A stretch of DNA of 64,000 nt from an uncultured bacterium (lineage in GTDB: Bacteria > Nitrospirota > Thermodesulfovibrionia > Thermodesulfovibrionales > Thermodesulfovibrionaceae). The translations under genes were made by a program, and so were the position numbers. This document shows positions 20,298-29,674 of this stretch, piece by piece. The notes under the pieces are model-generated. The model was given only the letters and a program-made list of their open reading frames with translations. It made no database searches and was not told the origin of the DNA. Positions within the stretch are counted from its first letter, which is position 1; every line of letters starts with the position of its first letter. The DNA lies in NCBI GenBank assembly GCA_937924475.1, contig CALDSV010000006.1, forward strand, positions 17,511-81,510, written 5' to 3'.

Positions 20298-21367
20298 AGG
20301 AAAATTCCCTACAAAAACTAATCAAAGAAAAAATAAAAAAACAAGGTCCTATTCCCTTTGATGAATTCATGAATATGGTTCTTTATGAACCGGAAGTGGG
20401 ATACTATATGAGGAAAGAATTAAAAATCGGAAGAGAAGGTGATTTTTTTACTGCTTCCCATCTTGGTAAAACTTTTGGCATACTTTTATCAGAAGCCATT
20501 GTAAAATTATGGAATAAATTAAAGTGTCCTAAAAATTTCTCCATAGCTGAAATCGGACCTGCTATGGGATATCTTGCAGAAGATATTTTAGAGGAACTCT
20601 TAAAGAGAGATTTCCCTTCTCATATTGAATTTAACTATATTCTTATTGAGATAAACCCCACATTGATAGAGCATCAGAAAGAAGTATTAAAAAAATACAA
20701 TAAAAAAACTACTTGGTACAGTTCAATTAATGAGGTTAAGCCTATCAATGGTATTGTAATAGTGAATGAAATTTATGATGCTTTTGCAGTTCGGATTTTT
20801 GAGATAAGAAACCATAAAGCCTTTGAAATATATGTGGCATTGGATAAAGAAAATAATTTCATTGAGACTTTAATGCCAGCAAGAAAGGAAACATTAGATT
20901 ATTTAGAAGAATTTGCTCCACAAGTTTTTCAAATTGAAGGATATCGCTCTGAAGTAAATCTGAGGGCAAAGGACTTTACTCTGCAACTTTTCAATTTGCT
21001 CCAAAAGGGATATATCTTAATTTTTGACTATGGCTTTGAGGCAGAGGAGTATTATGTTCCTTTTAGAAATAGAGGAACTCTTATGTGCTATTTTAGACAT
21101 ACAATGAATGAAAATCCCTACTTAAACCTTGGTCAACAGGATATAACTTGCCATGTTAACTATTCAGCCCTCAAAAAATGGGCTCAGGAAGCAGGATTTA
21201 CCATAGAAACTTTTACCACCCAAAGTAAGTTTCTTCTCTCACTCTGTGATGAAAGACTACTTATGAAACTTCACAAGGAAGGATTAATTGACAAATTTAA
21301 AAGGCTAATTCTTCCCCAAGGAATGGGAGAGACTCATAAAGTATTGATTTTATCTAAATTATTTTAA
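20294..21367 (+). CDS. SAM-dependent methyltransferase, MidA/NDUFAF7 family
   Basis: GPIPFDEFMNMVLYEPEVGYY, GDFFTASHLGKTFG, NEIYDAF. Confidence 0.88.
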   Translation: MKENSLQKLIKEKIKKQGPIPFDEFMNMVLYEPEVGYYMRKELKIGREGDFFTASHLGKTFGILLSEAIVKLWNKLKCPKNFSIAEIGPAMGYLAEDILEELLKRDFPSHIEFNYILIEINPTLIEHQKEVLKKYNKKTTWYSSINEVKPINGIVIVNEIYDAFAVRIFEIRNHKAFEIYVALDKENNFIETLMPARKETLDYLEEFAPQVFQIEGYRSEVNLRAKDFTLQLFNLLQKGYILIFDYGFEAEEYYVPFRNRGTLMCYFRHTMNENPYLNLGQQDITCHVNYSALKKWAQEAGFTIETFTTQSKFLLSLCDERLLMKLHKEGLIDKFKRLILPQGMGETHKVLILSKLF

Positions 21368-21924
21368 TAAGGCTTTTTACCCTTTATATTACCTGCAGGA
21401 TTATAATTACAAACCCAAATTTCTTCTCCTCCTTTACATAAGGCTCTACCACATCCTACTTCTTGGGTTTCCCCCCAAATAATTTGAGTATAATGTCTGC
21501 ATTCTTTTCCTAATTTACAACTATTTGAGGTGTAATCATAGTAAAATCTTTCCTGAGCCCAGTATTCAACAACATATTGGGCTTTAACTGGATAATTTGC
21601 CCAGAATATATTTTCTCCATAACTACTTGCCCTATGTATCATTCTACAACCATAAGTCCTACTTAATTTATATGCCCAATCTTGTGCAAGATCTTCCATT
21701 TCAGAGGACCATCTTAAAGAAGGCACCCCTACCTGAGACCGCCACTTATTATGCTCTGTTAATAACTCCATTTTTTCCTTTGAAGAGAGCTCCTCATAGT
21801 ATCTTTTACTTTCAGCGGTATGTTTATGAGCAACACAATTAATTACTGTGAGTGTTACAAAGACAAGCATTAAAACTTTGGCTGTTACAACGAAAAAATG
21901 TGAAAAATACTTAAAAATGCCCAC
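21364..21924 (-). CDS. CAP/SCP (PR-1-like) secreted protein
   Basis: HNKWRSQVGVPSLRWSSEM, GENIFWA, HYTQIIWGETQEVGCG, CNYNPAGNIKGKKPY. Confidence 0.92.
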   Translation of the reverse strand: MGIFKYFSHFFVVTAKVLMLVFVTLTVINCVAHKHTAESKRYYEELSSKEKMELLTEHNKWRSQVGVPSLRWSSEMEDLAQDWAYKLSRTYGCRMIHRASSYGENIFWANYPVKAQYVVEYWAQERFYYDYTSNSCKLGKECRHYTQIIWGETQEVGCGRALCKGGEEIWVCNYNPAGNIKGKKPY

Positions 21925-21929
21925 GAATA

Positions 21930-23090
21930 CTAAATTCCAGCCTTTGTTAGTTCCTTTATTATTGCCTGTCCTATTACATTTCTTTGAATTTGATTTGTGC
22001 CTTCATAGATCTGAAGTATCTTTGCGTCCCTCATCATTTTCTCAACAGGGTATTCCTTCATGTATCCTGAGCCTCCCATAACTTGAACCGCATCTACTGT
22101 TACCTTCATTGCTACATCTGTTGCAAAGGTTTTAGCCATTGCAGAGGCTTTTGTTATATCCTTTGCACCACTGTCAATGTATCTTGCAACAGAATATACA
22201 AGCGCCCTTGCTGCCTCAATCTGAATTGCCATGTCAGCAAGCATATGTTGTACTGCTTGAAAACTTATAACAGGTTGACCAAATTGTATTCTTTGTTTTG
22301 CAAACTTTGCTGCTTCTTCAAAGGCACCTTGTGCCACCCCCACTCCTTGTGCTCCCACACCTACACGGCTCTGATCAAGAGTTTTCATAGCAACAATAAA
22401 TCCCATTCCTTCTTTACCAAGAAGATTTTCTTTTGGAACTCTGCAGTCTTCAAAGATTAATTCTCTGGTGGCAGAAGCTCTTATCCCCATTTTGTTTTCC
22501 TTTTTACCAAAACTGAAACCAGGAGTACCTTTTTCCACTATAAAAGCTGATGCTCCTCTTGCTCCTTTACTTTTGTCTGTAAGGGCTATGACTGTATAAA
22601 TTTCTGCTTCTCCTCCATTAGTTATCCATTGTTTTCTTCCATTAAGAATATAGTAATCACCATCCTTAGTAGCTATGGTCTGAATACCACCAGCATCACT
22701 TCCAGCATTTGGTTCTGTAAGAGCAAAGGCAACGAGTCTTTTACCTTCAGCAATGTCTGGAAGATATTTCTGTTTCTGTTCCTCATTACCAAAAAGAAGA
22801 ATAGGATAAGTACCTAAGGCATTTGCTGCATAGGTAGTGGAAACTCCAAGACAAATCCTTGATAACTCTTCCACTACTAAACAAAGTTCTAAAGCACCAG
22901 TACCAAGACCACCATATTGCTCAGGGATGAAAACTCTAAACATATCTGCCTGAGCTAAAATTTTCATAATTTCCCATGGAAACTCTCCAGTCTCATCAAA
23001 TTCTGCCCGCACAGGTAAAATATGTTCCTCAGCAATCTGCCGTGCCAATTCTTTTATCATTTTCTGGTCTTCTGTTAAAAAATAATCCAT
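21930..23090 (-). CDS. Acyl-CoA dehydrogenase
   Basis: FALTEPNAGSDAGG, QVMGGSGYMKEYPVEKMMRDAKILQIYEGTNQIQR. Confidence 0.95.
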   Translation of the reverse strand: MDYFLTEDQKMIKELARQIAEEHILPVRAEFDETGEFPWEIMKILAQADMFRVFIPEQYGGLGTGALELCLVVEELSRICLGVSTTYAANALGTYPILLFGNEEQKQKYLPDIAEGKRLVAFALTEPNAGSDAGGIQTIATKDGDYYILNGRKQWITNGGEAEIYTVIALTDKSKGARGASAFIVEKGTPGFSFGKKENKMGIRASATRELIFEDCRVPKENLLGKEGMGFIVAMKTLDQSRVGVGAQGVGVAQGAFEEAAKFAKQRIQFGQPVISFQAVQHMLADMAIQIEAARALVYSVARYIDSGAKDITKASAMAKTFATDVAMKVTVDAVQVMGGSGYMKEYPVEKMMRDAKILQIYEGTNQIQRNVIGQAIIKELTKAGI

Positions 23091-23101
23091 CTCAACCTCC
23101 T

Positions 23102-24418
23102 TTAGCCTGATATATCAAGCCCTTCTACAAGAAGGGTTGGTGCTCCTAAATTGCCGTAAAAAGTTAAGTCCGTACCTGTTGCTATAATGTTTTTAAAAAA
23201 ATCTCCTATGTTACCAGAAATAACAACCTCTTTTAATGGATATTTAATTTCACCTTTTTCTATGTAAAGCCCCGCAACTCCGACTGAGAAATCACCACTA
23301 ATAGGATTGGCAGTATGCATACCCATGACATCAATGACATAAATACCCCTGTCTATAATTTTTAATAAGTCCTCAAAAGAATAATTTCTATTTTCTGTGT
23401 CTAAATATAAATTCGTAGGGCCTACAGAGATTCCTCTATCTGTTCTCAAAGCATTCCCTGTTGAGCTTTTTAATCCAGCTCTTTTAGCAGTATAACTGTT
23501 ATGCATTAAACCTTTAAGAACTCCTTTTTCAATGAGAAATTTCCTCTTAGTAGGAACTCCCTCTCCATCAAAAGGTGTGGAACCAAACCTCTCCTCTAAT
23601 AATCCATCATCAATTATGTTTATCTTGTCGTTTATTACTAATTTATCCATTTTATTGATAAAAATTGACTTACCAAGGAAGAAATTTTCCGCTGAGAGAG
23701 ATTTAGAGATAAGTTCAAGAAATTCAACTGCTACTGCAGGAATAATTAATCCGTAACCTTTTAAAGATTTAATTCTCTTACCATTAAGCAATAAAGTAGC
23801 TTTAGCAGCAGCATCCCTTCCTATCTCAAAAAAATTGACATTTTTTAGAAATCTTTCAGCTCTGTAGGACCATCCCATTTGAGAGTCTAAATCTTCTGCT
23901 ATGGCCATAATATGAGCAGTTATTTGGCTAAAATTATAGGAAATCTCTAATCCCTTTGAATTTATAAACCCTTTTTCATCGAAGGACACATGAACTTCAC
24001 TGTTTCTTAACTTTTTTACTCTTTTATCCTTAAAAGCTCCCTTTTGCATCTCTACCAAAAAATCTGTCAAATTATCACTTACCTTTTCCAGCTCCCTATC
24101 ATATACCTGCACTTCTTGTAATTGCCCGGGTTCAGGAATTTCTGAGAATTCATCGGGATCAGAATTCTCAGCCAGCATAATGGCATGATTAAAGGCATCA
24201 CTTATTCTGTCAAGGGAAGTGCAAGTAGCAAAGCCTATTTTACCATCCTTTAGAACTCTAATTGAAAAAAGCTCCCTTACTGCCACTTTATTTTTATCAA
24301 AATCAAAATCTTTACCTTCTAAGGAAAAGGATTTTCTTCGCAAAAAATAAATTTCCCAGTGAGCCTTTATAGATGAAATTTTCCTTAAAATCTCATTCAA
24401 AATAGGTTGCTGAGGCAT
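23102..24418 (-). CDS. TldD/PmbA-family metalloprotease (TldE-like)
   Basis: FDGEGVPTKRKFLIEKGVLKGLMHNSYTA, ISGDFSVGVAG, LVEGLDISG. Confidence 0.9.
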   Translation of the reverse strand: MPQQPILNEILRKISSIKAHWEIYFLRRKSFSLEGKDFDFDKNKVAVRELFSIRVLKDGKIGFATCTSLDRISDAFNHAIMLAENSDPDEFSEIPEPGQLQEVQVYDRELEKVSDNLTDFLVEMQKGAFKDKRVKKLRNSEVHVSFDEKGFINSKGLEISYNFSQITAHIMAIAEDLDSQMGWSYRAERFLKNVNFFEIGRDAAAKATLLLNGKRIKSLKGYGLIIPAVAVEFLELISKSLSAENFFLGKSIFINKMDKLVINDKINIIDDGLLEERFGSTPFDGEGVPTKRKFLIEKGVLKGLMHNSYTAKRAGLKSSTGNALRTDRGISVGPTNLYLDTENRNYSFEDLLKIIDRGIYVIDVMGMHTANPISGDFSVGVAGLYIEKGEIKYPLKEVVISGNIGDFFKNIIATGTDLTFYGNLGAPTLLVEGLDISG

Positions 24419-24761
24419 TCTCTGACTCCCACACAGTAACTGAATGAATTCTTACAAGGGTCTCCCTAAATTGATCTTTAAGTTCATGATAAAGCCACTT
24501 TGCAATATTTTCACTGGAAGGATTTATCTGGGTGAAGGGATAAACTTCATTTATAAAGGTATGGTCTAATTTAGAGACCACTTTTTCAGTTATACTTTTT
24601 AATTCTTTAAAATCTATAGCAATCCCAATATCATTTAAATATTCAGAGAATACCTCCACCTCCACCTTCCAATTATGTCCATGAATGTTTTCACACTTTC
24701 CCTTATATCCTCTTAATTGATGAGCAGCATCGAAATCTGTGATTATCTTGAGTTTATACAT
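24393..24761 (-). CDS. queD: 6-carboxy-5,6,7,8-tetrahydropterin synthase-like (QueD family)
   Basis: FDAAHQLRGYKGKCENIHGHNWKVEV; LDHTFIN; PSSENIAKW. Confidence 0.9.
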   Translation of the reverse strand: MYKLKIITDFDAAHQLRGYKGKCENIHGHNWKVEVEVFSEYLNDIGIAIDFKELKSITEKVVSKLDHTFINEVYPFTQINPSSENIAKWLYHELKDQFRETLVRIHSVTVWESENASATYFE

Positions 24762-25285
24762 TACTTAGCTTCTTTTTTGAATATCGTAAGGTAGGGGATA
24801 TTTCGAAAAGTCTCCTGATAATCAAGCCCATATCCCACTATAAATTTATTAGGCACTGAAAAACCAACATAGTCAACAGGAACTTCCACTATTCTTCTCT
24901 CTTTCTTATCAAGAAGCACGCATATTTTTAGAGAGGATGGTTTTTTTTCGAGGATTTTGTCTCTCAGGTATTGAAGAGAGATACCTGTATCAATTATATC
25001 ATCTACCAAAAGAATGTCTTTACCCTCCAATTCCTCCTTAGGGAAATAATGAATTTTTACCTCACCAGAAGTAGTATCCTTTATGTAACTGGAAGCTATT
25101 ATAAAATCAATTCGTAAGGGGCTTTTTATGTGTCTTATGAGATCTGAGAAAAACATAAAGGAACCCTTTAGAATACCTATGGCAAGAAGATCTTTTTTAT
25201 CATAATCCCTTGATATTTTTTGGGCAAGCTCCCTTACTTTTCTCTGAATTTCCTCTTCAGTAATAAGTGGTGTTCCAATAAACAT
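24761..25285 (-). CDS. hpt: Hypoxanthine phosphoribosyltransferase
   Basis: ILLVDDIIDTGISL PRPP motif; ILKGSFMFFSDLIR; GYGLDYQETFRNIPYL. Confidence 0.95.
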   Translation of the reverse strand: MFIGTPLITEEEIQRKVRELAQKISRDYDKKDLLAIGILKGSFMFFSDLIRHIKSPLRIDFIIASSYIKDTTSGEVKIHYFPKEELEGKDILLVDDIIDTGISLQYLRDKILEKKPSSLKICVLLDKKERRIVEVPVDYVGFSVPNKFIVGYGLDYQETFRNIPYLTIFKKEAK

Positions 25286-25477
25286 GGTTTATATTATAAC
25301 AAAAAATCTGAATTCGTAAAAACATAAAATTCTTTCATTGTAAATTAAAAAAAAGGGTATACCTCCCTTATCATCCCAAATCCCTTAAAATTCTAAAAGA
25401 TGAGATTGCTACGGGATAAAAGAAATCTTAACCATCTTGAAGGTCAAAAAATAAAGTTTCCTAATACAGATCTTCCA

Positions 25478-25741
25478 CTAAAGATACTCTTTGCTTGCCT
25501 GAATTGTCTTAATTTTATCTGCAAGATAAGCTTTTTTTTCTTCAGCAATGGCTTTGATATAATTTATGAGATTTCCTACTGCCTGAAGCTCTTCAATGCT
25601 AAGGGAATTAAATTCCTCTGGGTTAATTCCTGAAAGCAAAGCTAAAGCCTCCTCAAAGCGTTCCTCTTTCAAGGCAATTTCTATTTGAATGAGGAGGCTT
25701 CTTACCTTAGATTGCACCTGCAAAGGCTCTTTTTTGCTCAT
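25478..25741 (-). CDS. Small helical protein downstream of fliS (FliT-like position)
   Basis: Overlaps the fliS stop; 87 aa, helical and charged; identity unproven. Confidence 0.55.
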   Translation of the reverse strand: MSKKEPLQVQSKVRSLLIQIEIALKEERFEEALALLSGINPEEFNSLSIEELQAVGNLINYIKAIAEEKKAYLADKIKTIQASKEYL

Positions 25742-26132
25742 TTTGCGATTCCTTTGCCTGTTTTTTTATATCTTCCCACGCTGACTTTAAATTATTTAGT
25801 ATGCTTATACATTTTTCAATAATTTCAACATCATTGAAAAGATTAGCTCTTACAAGTTCATTTGCCAAAGTTGTATAAATTATGCTTAAATTTTCAGCAA
25901 TCTCTCCACCTCTTTGTTTGTCTAAAATATCGTTAAGATAATAAAGGATATCTGTTGCCTTTCCCAGTTCTTTTGCTTTCTTTGTAACTGTCTCAGGTTC
26001 ATTAAGTCCCTTTAGAATGGAATCTTTAGCAATATTCAATGCTACTATTGCTCTGTCATAAAGCATGGTTATGAGCTCTAAGGCATCCGCTCCCATTACT
26101 TTGCTCTGAAGATATGAGTCTACATGGTTCAT
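25707..26132 (-). CDS. fliS: Flagellar secretion chaperone FliS
   Basis: ALELITMLYDRAIVALNIAKDSI; order fliD-fliS. Confidence 0.92.
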   Translation of the reverse strand: MNHVDSYLQSKVMGADALELITMLYDRAIVALNIAKDSILKGLNEPETVTKKAKELGKATDILYYLNDILDKQRGGEIAENLSIIYTTLANELVRANLFNDVEIIEKCISILNNLKSAWEDIKKQAKESQNEQKRAFAGAI

Positions 26133-27463
26133 TTCTGTTTTCCTCCTGTCATTTGTGATAAAGATACCATGAAATCTTGAAGCCTTGTGCTAATTTGGTT
26201 CATCTGATTTATAAAAGCTTCAAGTTGTGCATACTCCTTACGAAGTCTCTCTTCATACTTGGAAAGATAATTCTGAAGATTAGTCATTTTTTGATTAATG
26301 CTGTTTATCTGACTTTCGCTAATATTTCTGTAAGTATTAATAGCGCTTGTCCAAGCATTAAGTTGAACAGAGTAGGAGTCTTTTAGATTTGATATTATTT
26401 CCTTTAGTTTTTCAGGCTTTGAATCCTTTAAATTGCTAAGGGCTTCAGTATTTAGAGATATAGTTCCGTCTTTATCAGAATAGTTTATCAAGCCTGCAGT
26501 GATTAGGGGATTAAGAAATCTAACAAGACCTGTCTTTATAGTTGTGATGGTGCTGTCACCTTGAAACTGGGCACCCTTTCCAGTAAGTTGATTAACAATG
26601 GAGTTTATGCTGTTATAGTTCGATATGAAATTATTCAAAAAACTGTCAATCTGGGAGTAGTCTTCCTTTATAGTAATTGTCACAGAACCTAACTCTTTCA
26701 CAGTTATGTTGAGACCATTGATTATATTTTGAAAAATATTTGAAGGAGAGGTTATTTCAGTCGTTGAATTTCCTATTTTAAGAGCAGAATTCTGGGCATT
26801 CTGAAGTATTTCAAGGGGTCCTATACTTTGATCATAAAGCTCTGAAGGAAGACCATTTACCTCAATTACACTATCATTATTGGCTGTTTCTTTTGTTGAT
26901 TTTGAGGCATCTGCCTCTGTAAGAAGCAATCTATACTCAGAACCTGTATAGTAAACTGAAGTTTTCACTTCATTTTGAGAGGAGTTAATACTATTTACAA
27001 GGTCTTGCAAGGTCTGCCCTGCAGAATAATTTATATCATAACTTACAAAGTTTGAATTATCTTTCCAATACTTTAATGTCATAGTGCCAGAGGAAGAGAA
27101 GGTATCTGTGAGAGATGAAAAACCTTTTGTGCTTGTGCTCATCTCTGTTTGTGCAAGGCGGGTAACTGTAACTGACATAGTAAGATTTGGAACATCTTTT
27201 GTTGCTTCTGCTGTGACAACATTACTATTTGAAGAAAGGGCTTTTTTTGTTGAGAAAATTTTATCTATATCAATACCCTCCATGAAAGTTTTCATACCAT
27301 TTAAGGCACCATAAAGATTAGAGAGGCTTGCTACCTTCGTCTGAATCAAAGCCTTCTGCTGTGTTAAGACTTGAAGGGGTTGTTGCTTTATTTTTAGCAG
27401 ATTACTTATCATTGTTCCTGTATCAAAGCTACCTGTAAGCCCTGAGATAAAAAGATCAGCCAT
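26129..27463 (-). CDS. fliD: Flagellar hook-associated protein 2 (filament cap)
   Basis: ISGLTGSFDTGTMISNLLKIKQQPLQVL; FliD_C features; position. Confidence 0.94.
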   Translation of the reverse strand: MADLFISGLTGSFDTGTMISNLLKIKQQPLQVLTQQKALIQTKVASLSNLYGALNGMKTFMEGIDIDKIFSTKKALSSNSNVVTAEATKDVPNLTMSVTVTRLAQTEMSTSTKGFSSLTDTFSSSGTMTLKYWKDNSNFVSYDINYSAGQTLQDLVNSINSSQNEVKTSVYYTGSEYRLLLTEADASKSTKETANNDSVIEVNGLPSELYDQSIGPLEILQNAQNSALKIGNSTTEITSPSNIFQNIINGLNITVKELGSVTITIKEDYSQIDSFLNNFISNYNSINSIVNQLTGKGAQFQGDSTITTIKTGLVRFLNPLITAGLINYSDKDGTISLNTEALSNLKDSKPEKLKEIISNLKDSYSVQLNAWTSAINTYRNISESQINSINQKMTNLQNYLSKYEERLRKEYAQLEAFINQMNQISTRLQDFMVSLSQMTGGKQK

Positions 27464-27856
27464 TTATACCTCCTTGGAGTAAAAAACTCCCCTTAATTCT
27501 TCCATTCTTCTTAACATCTCCACTATCCATTCTGGTGGAATCTGTCTTATTACTTCCTCTGTTCTCATATCAATAATCTTTGAAATAGGCATTTCAAGCT
27601 CTCTGTCTATGTCTATTTGGAGATATTTTTCAAGCATGCTAAATTTATGTTTTATCTCCTCCATTATTCTGTTAAGCTCTTCTTGAGACATTGTTATTTT
27701 CCCAGAATTATCTAAATTTTCTTGCTCAAAACTTTTTTGATTACTCAAACTATTTAAACTTTCTTTCTGGAGGGACTGAGTGTATGTAATATCTGACTTA
27801 GCCTGTCTGTAAGGATTTATTAATATAATTTCTTTTTCTATCCCATCCAGCTTCAT
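27464..27856 (-). CDS. flaG: FlaG-family flagellar protein
   Basis: IDRELEMPISKIIDMRTEEVIRQIPPEWIVEMLRRM matches FlaG C-terminus (vVkivD..TgEvIrQIPpEe). Confidence 0.88.
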   Translation of the reverse strand: MKLDGIEKEIILINPYRQAKSDITYTQSLQKESLNSLSNQKSFEQENLDNSGKITMSQEELNRIMEEIKHKFSMLEKYLQIDIDRELEMPISKIIDMRTEEVIRQIPPEWIVEMLRRMEELRGVFYSKEV

Positions 27857-27881
27857 TTTTTATTCTCCTGAAAAATTTTTT

Positions 27882-27906
27882 GGGGAGGGTATCCCCTCCC
27901 CCTTTT
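27882..27906 (-). terminator. Intrinsic-terminator-like hairpin after flagellin
   Basis: Minus strand GGGGAGGGGATACCCTCCCC followed by AAAAAATTTTT. Confidence 0.65.
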
Positions 27907-27909
27907 TTA

Positions 27910-29520
27910 TTATCTCAATAGCTGAAGCACCAGCTGAGGTAAAGCGTTTGCCTGAGCAAGCATAGCCACACCAGACTGCATTCTAATCTGCATGGTTGTG
28001 AATGTGCTCATCTCTTCAGCAAAGTCTGTGTTACGAATGACATTTTCTGCCTCTTTTGTATTGTCAAAGGAGGCTTTCTGTCCATCCCATATAGCCTGGA
28101 GGTTATTTATTACAGAACCAATCTGAGTGCGGACTTTATCAACTTTCTGCAGCGCTTTATTTACTATATCAAGAGCAAGCTCAGCATCTCTGTTTGTCGT
28201 TACATTAAGAGTAGTTAAATCCTTAGCTGTTGCATCATCGGAAGCTTCTACACCAAGTCCAGCATTATTCGTTGATATTCCAGTAAAATTATAACTGTAA
28301 GCATCTATTCCGGCAATTGTGAGATCTCCTACTTTGACTCCTGAACCTTCGTTAGTATCTGTACCATCACTAGCTGTACTAGATACTACAGCTGAGCTAC
28401 CGCCAAAGATCTGATTTAAGTCAAAAGATACTGTAACTGAACCATTATCATCAGCACTTGCACTTAAAGTTACCTGAGCTCCTATGGTTTTACCCTCCTC
28501 AGATTTCAGTAAAAGCCGTCCTTCCGAAACATAGGCTCTTACTGATAAACCCTTGTTAATTGCTTCACTATTTATATCTGCTACAAGGGAATCAAGATTT
28601 GAAAATAGTGTTCCCGTTGAGGTGGTACTTCTTGTTAAAGTAATCGTTTTTGTAGCATCATTTACATTTGTATTAAAGCCCTCTGTAATATAGATAGTTG
28701 CTGTGGCTGAGCCAGTCATTGGATCTGTTCCAGAGGGAGTAAATGTAACATTTACACCTGCCCATGAAGCTCCTGTCATAGAATTAGATGCTCTGGCAGA
28801 AATTCCATTTAACTGTAAATCACTATTGCTATTTATTGCACTGGCTATAGAGTAAGCATCAACAGCTCCCTGGGTTAAGCTACTATTTAGACTTATTCCA
28901 TTTACAATTACTGAATCAGCTGTGCTAAATTGCCAGTCTCCAGTTATTATGTCACTATAAGCCTCACTAGATGAGACAAAAGATTTTCCTGTTCCAGAGA
29001 CCATAAAGGCACCTAACTTTGTTGCTCTTACATCTGCAATTCCAACTGTAATTGTCTGGTTTGCCCTTGCTCCGTAATGGATTACTTTGTCAGAAAATGT
29101 TCCATCTAAAAGTTTAATTCCATTATACTCTGTGTCTGTTCCGATCTTTTGAATAGCATCAACAAGATAAGAGATATCCCTTTGAAGTGCTGCTCGGGCA
29201 TTTGGGTCATTAATGTCATTGGCTGCAGACTGTGCTTTTGTATAGATTGTCTGCAGTTTATCAAATATCTGACCCACATTTGTCTCAGCAATCTGCAAGG
29301 CACTAATACCTGTTTGAATGTTTCTATTACCTTGCTGAAGTGCTGCAGCAACAACGTTAAGCTGATCAGCGATAAACAAACCTGCTGCATCATCCGCTGC
29401 AGAGAGAATTCTGTTACCTGTTGAGATTCTTAAGAGGGATTTGTTCATTGCCCTTTCGTTTCTTAAAAGGGCTGTGTGTGTTACTGCTGCTTCTGCGTTA
29501 AAATTAATTTTTAATGCCAT
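27910..29520 (-). CDS. fliC: Flagellin
   Basis: NERAMNKSLLRISTGNRILSAADDAAGLFIADQL and C-terminal MQSGVAMLAQANALPQLVLQLL. Confidence 0.97.
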   Translation of the reverse strand: MALKINFNAEAAVTHTALLRNERAMNKSLLRISTGNRILSAADDAAGLFIADQLNVVAAALQQGNRNIQTGISALQIAETNVGQIFDKLQTIYTKAQSAANDINDPNARAALQRDISYLVDAIQKIGTDTEYNGIKLLDGTFSDKVIHYGARANQTITVGIADVRATKLGAFMVSGTGKSFVSSSEAYSDIITGDWQFSTADSVIVNGISLNSSLTQGAVDAYSIASAINSNSDLQLNGISARASNSMTGASWAGVNVTFTPSGTDPMTGSATATIYITEGFNTNVNDATKTITLTRSTTSTGTLFSNLDSLVADINSEAINKGLSVRAYVSEGRLLLKSEEGKTIGAQVTLSASADDNGSVTVSFDLNQIFGGSSAVVSSTASDGTDTNEGSGVKVGDLTIAGIDAYSYNFTGISTNNAGLGVEASDDATAKDLTTLNVTTNRDAELALDIVNKALQKVDKVRTQIGSVINNLQAIWDGQKASFDNTKEAENVIRNTDFAEEMSTFTTMQIRMQSGVAMLAQANALPQLVLQLLR

Positions 29521-29546
29521 GGTTTAAACCTCCTTGTTTTATTTTT

Positions 29547-29563
29547 GGATGCCTCCTGCATCC
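29547..29563 (-). promoter_or_regulatory. 5' UTR hairpin GGATGC-AGGAG-GCATCC in flagellin leader (possible CsrA-type site)
   Basis: Perfect 6-bp stem with AGGAG loop read directly on the minus strand. Confidence 0.5.
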
Positions 29564-29626
29564 TTAACAGCTTCCGGGTAGATTATCTCTATTCACCTCC
29601 CTTCCACCCTGCTGTCTTAGTTTTTT

Positions 29627-29653
29627 ATATCGGAGAATTTTATTAAAAGTTTA
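29627..29653 (-). promoter_or_regulatory. Sigma28 (FliA) promoter of flagellin
   Basis: Minus strand TAAA-N15-TCCGATAT, versus known consensus TAAA-N15-GCCGATAA. Confidence 0.8.
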
Positions 29654-29674
29654 GTGAAATTTTACAAATTCAAT

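Noticed and set aside
22083-22460. 125-aa Cys-rich plus-strand ORF (MNRIYCYLHCYICCKGF...)
   Set aside because: Lies entirely antisense to the well-supported acyl-CoA dehydrogenase; Cys/His richness is an artefact of reverse-reading its codons.
25400-25633. 77-aa plus-strand ORF
   Set aside because: Mostly antisense to the FliT-position gene and begins in a REP-like relic.
29106-29393. 95-aa minus-strand ORF inside flagellin, and 91-aa plus-strand ORF at 29149
   Set aside because: Out-of-frame/antisense shadows of the conserved flagellin D0/D1 coding region.
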